Assembly (NCBI GenBank): GCA_004297865.1 | Contig: SCSO01000269.1 | Location: 1 to 6,055 of the forward strand | Source: Legionella sp. | Lineage (GTDB): Bacteria; Pseudomonadota; Gammaproteobacteria; Legionellales; Legionellaceae | DNA: 6,055 nucleotides | Reading direction: 5' to 3' | Part shown: piece by piece, positions 5,567 to 6,055 of the stretch | How the letters are laid out: the number at the start of each line of letters is the position of its first letter | How positions within the stretch are numbered: position 1 is the stretch's first letter | Position numbers and translations under genes: made by a program | Notes under the pieces: model-generated | What the model was told of the DNA's origin: nothing | What the model saw: only the letters and a program-made list of their open reading frames with translations | Database searches by the model: none

Positions 5567-6055
5567 TGAAATGGAATGCTTATTGGCGCTTAATGCGCTT
5601 TGACAAGCCTGTGGGTACCTTATTATTATGGTTTCCTACAGCATGGGCCTTATGGTTTGCTAATAAGGGCATGCCTTCTTTGCGCTTATTATTCTTATTT
5701 TTTATGGGCACCGTTTTCATGCGCGCAGCAGGTTGCGTGATGAACGATATCGCAGATCGCAATGTAGATAAACATGTAATGCGAACCCAAAACCGTCCAC
5801 TGACTTCTGGAGAAATCCACTTATTTGAGGCCATTGCTGTACTTTTTTGTCTACTGTGTGCGGCTTTAATGGTGTTAATGCTATTACCTTCACAGTGCTT
5901 TTTCTGGGCTATTCTGGCATTAGCTATCACCTTTGTGTATCCATTTTGTAAACGATTCATCAATGCCCCACAAATGGTTTTAGGTTTGGCTTTTTCTATG
6001 GGCATTCCTATGGCTTATGTTGCCTCAGGTGTTCCTTTCGACAGTCAAATGTTAG
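5566..6055 (+). CDS. ubiA: 4-hydroxybenzoate polyprenyltransferase (partial, 3' end beyond window)
   Basis: The N-terminal 163 residues of UbiA, the integral inner-membrane prenyltransferase that attaches the polyprenyl tail to the 4-hydroxybenzoate made by UbiC. The first aspartate-rich motif NDIADRNVD is at residues 60-68 and binds the prenyl diphosphate through Mg2+. It is followed by RTQNRPL (73-79). YPFCKRF (125-131) and PQMVLGLAFSMGIPMAY (135-151) match the E. coli YPFMKR and IPMA segments. Hydrophobic helices are visible at about 18-33, 39-58, 86-107 and 112-124. The start at 5566 shares its A with the ubiC TAA (TAATG), and GGAG at 5551-5554 is a possible ribosome binding site. The second aspartate motif lies beyond the window edge; full-length members have about 290 residues. 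The long opposite-strand frame over this region is only a shadow. Confidence 0.93.
   Translation, partial: MKWNAYWRLMRFDKPVGTLLLWFPTAWALWFANKGMPSLRLLFLFFMGTVFMRAAGCVMNDIADRNVDKHVMRTQNRPLTSGEIHLFEAIAVLFCLLCAALMVLMLLPSQCFFWAILALAITFVYPFCKRFINAPQMVLGLAFSMGIPMAYVASGVPFDSQML

Noticed and set aside
5580..6005. 141-codon minus-strand frame opposite ubiA
   Set aside because: Lies wholly antisense to ubiA, whose motifs are unmistakable; rich in basic residues as expected for a reverse reading of a membrane protein gene.

Overview
The window looks chromosomal and most probably comes from a Legionella species or a close relative in Legionellales. The codon use is AT-rich. The first gene closely resembles the Legionella Dot/Icm effector VpdC, a patatin-like phospholipase. 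A FimT-type pseudopilin and ubiquinone genes of gammaproteobacterial type also fit. Family calls were made by reading motifs and recalling families; no database search was run.

Layout: all seven genes lie on the + strand. (1) Positions 1-2592 hold a vpdC-like effector gene whose reading frame is open to the left edge. (2) It overlaps by 56 bases, in another frame, a classical short-chain dehydrogenase/reductase (2537-3316). That gene is followed 28 bases later by a small SRPBCC/START-like protein (3345-3872) with a strong ribosome binding site. (3) A short AT-rich gap carries an extended -10 promoter (3891-3899). (4) A two-gene unit follows: a HolD-like DNA polymerase III psi subunit (3924-4334) and fimT (4331-4783), joined by an ATGA stop/start overlap. 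(5) The gene-free stretch 4784-5029 (246 bases) is filled with inverted repeats. It holds a hairpin starting right after the fimT stop, two REP-like palindromes in opposite orientation enclosed by a 15-bp inverted repeat, a leftover half REP, and the promoter of the next operon. (6) ubiC (5030-5566) and ubiA (5566 to the right edge, partial) overlap by one base.

How the genes work together: UbiC and UbiA are the first two committed steps of ubiquinone synthesis, chorismate to 4-hydroxybenzoate and then its prenylation. HolD and FimT are probably co-transcribed although one serves the replisome clamp loader and the other natural transformation. The SDR and SRPBCC proteins may share a hydrophobic substrate, but nothing in the sequence identifies it. 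The SDR start lies inside vpdC, so its translation may be coupled to that of the effector.

I found no RNA genes, CRISPR array, transposase gene or wholly unrecognised system. The points most worth a second look are the vpdC/SDR overlap and the nested REP structure before ubiC.
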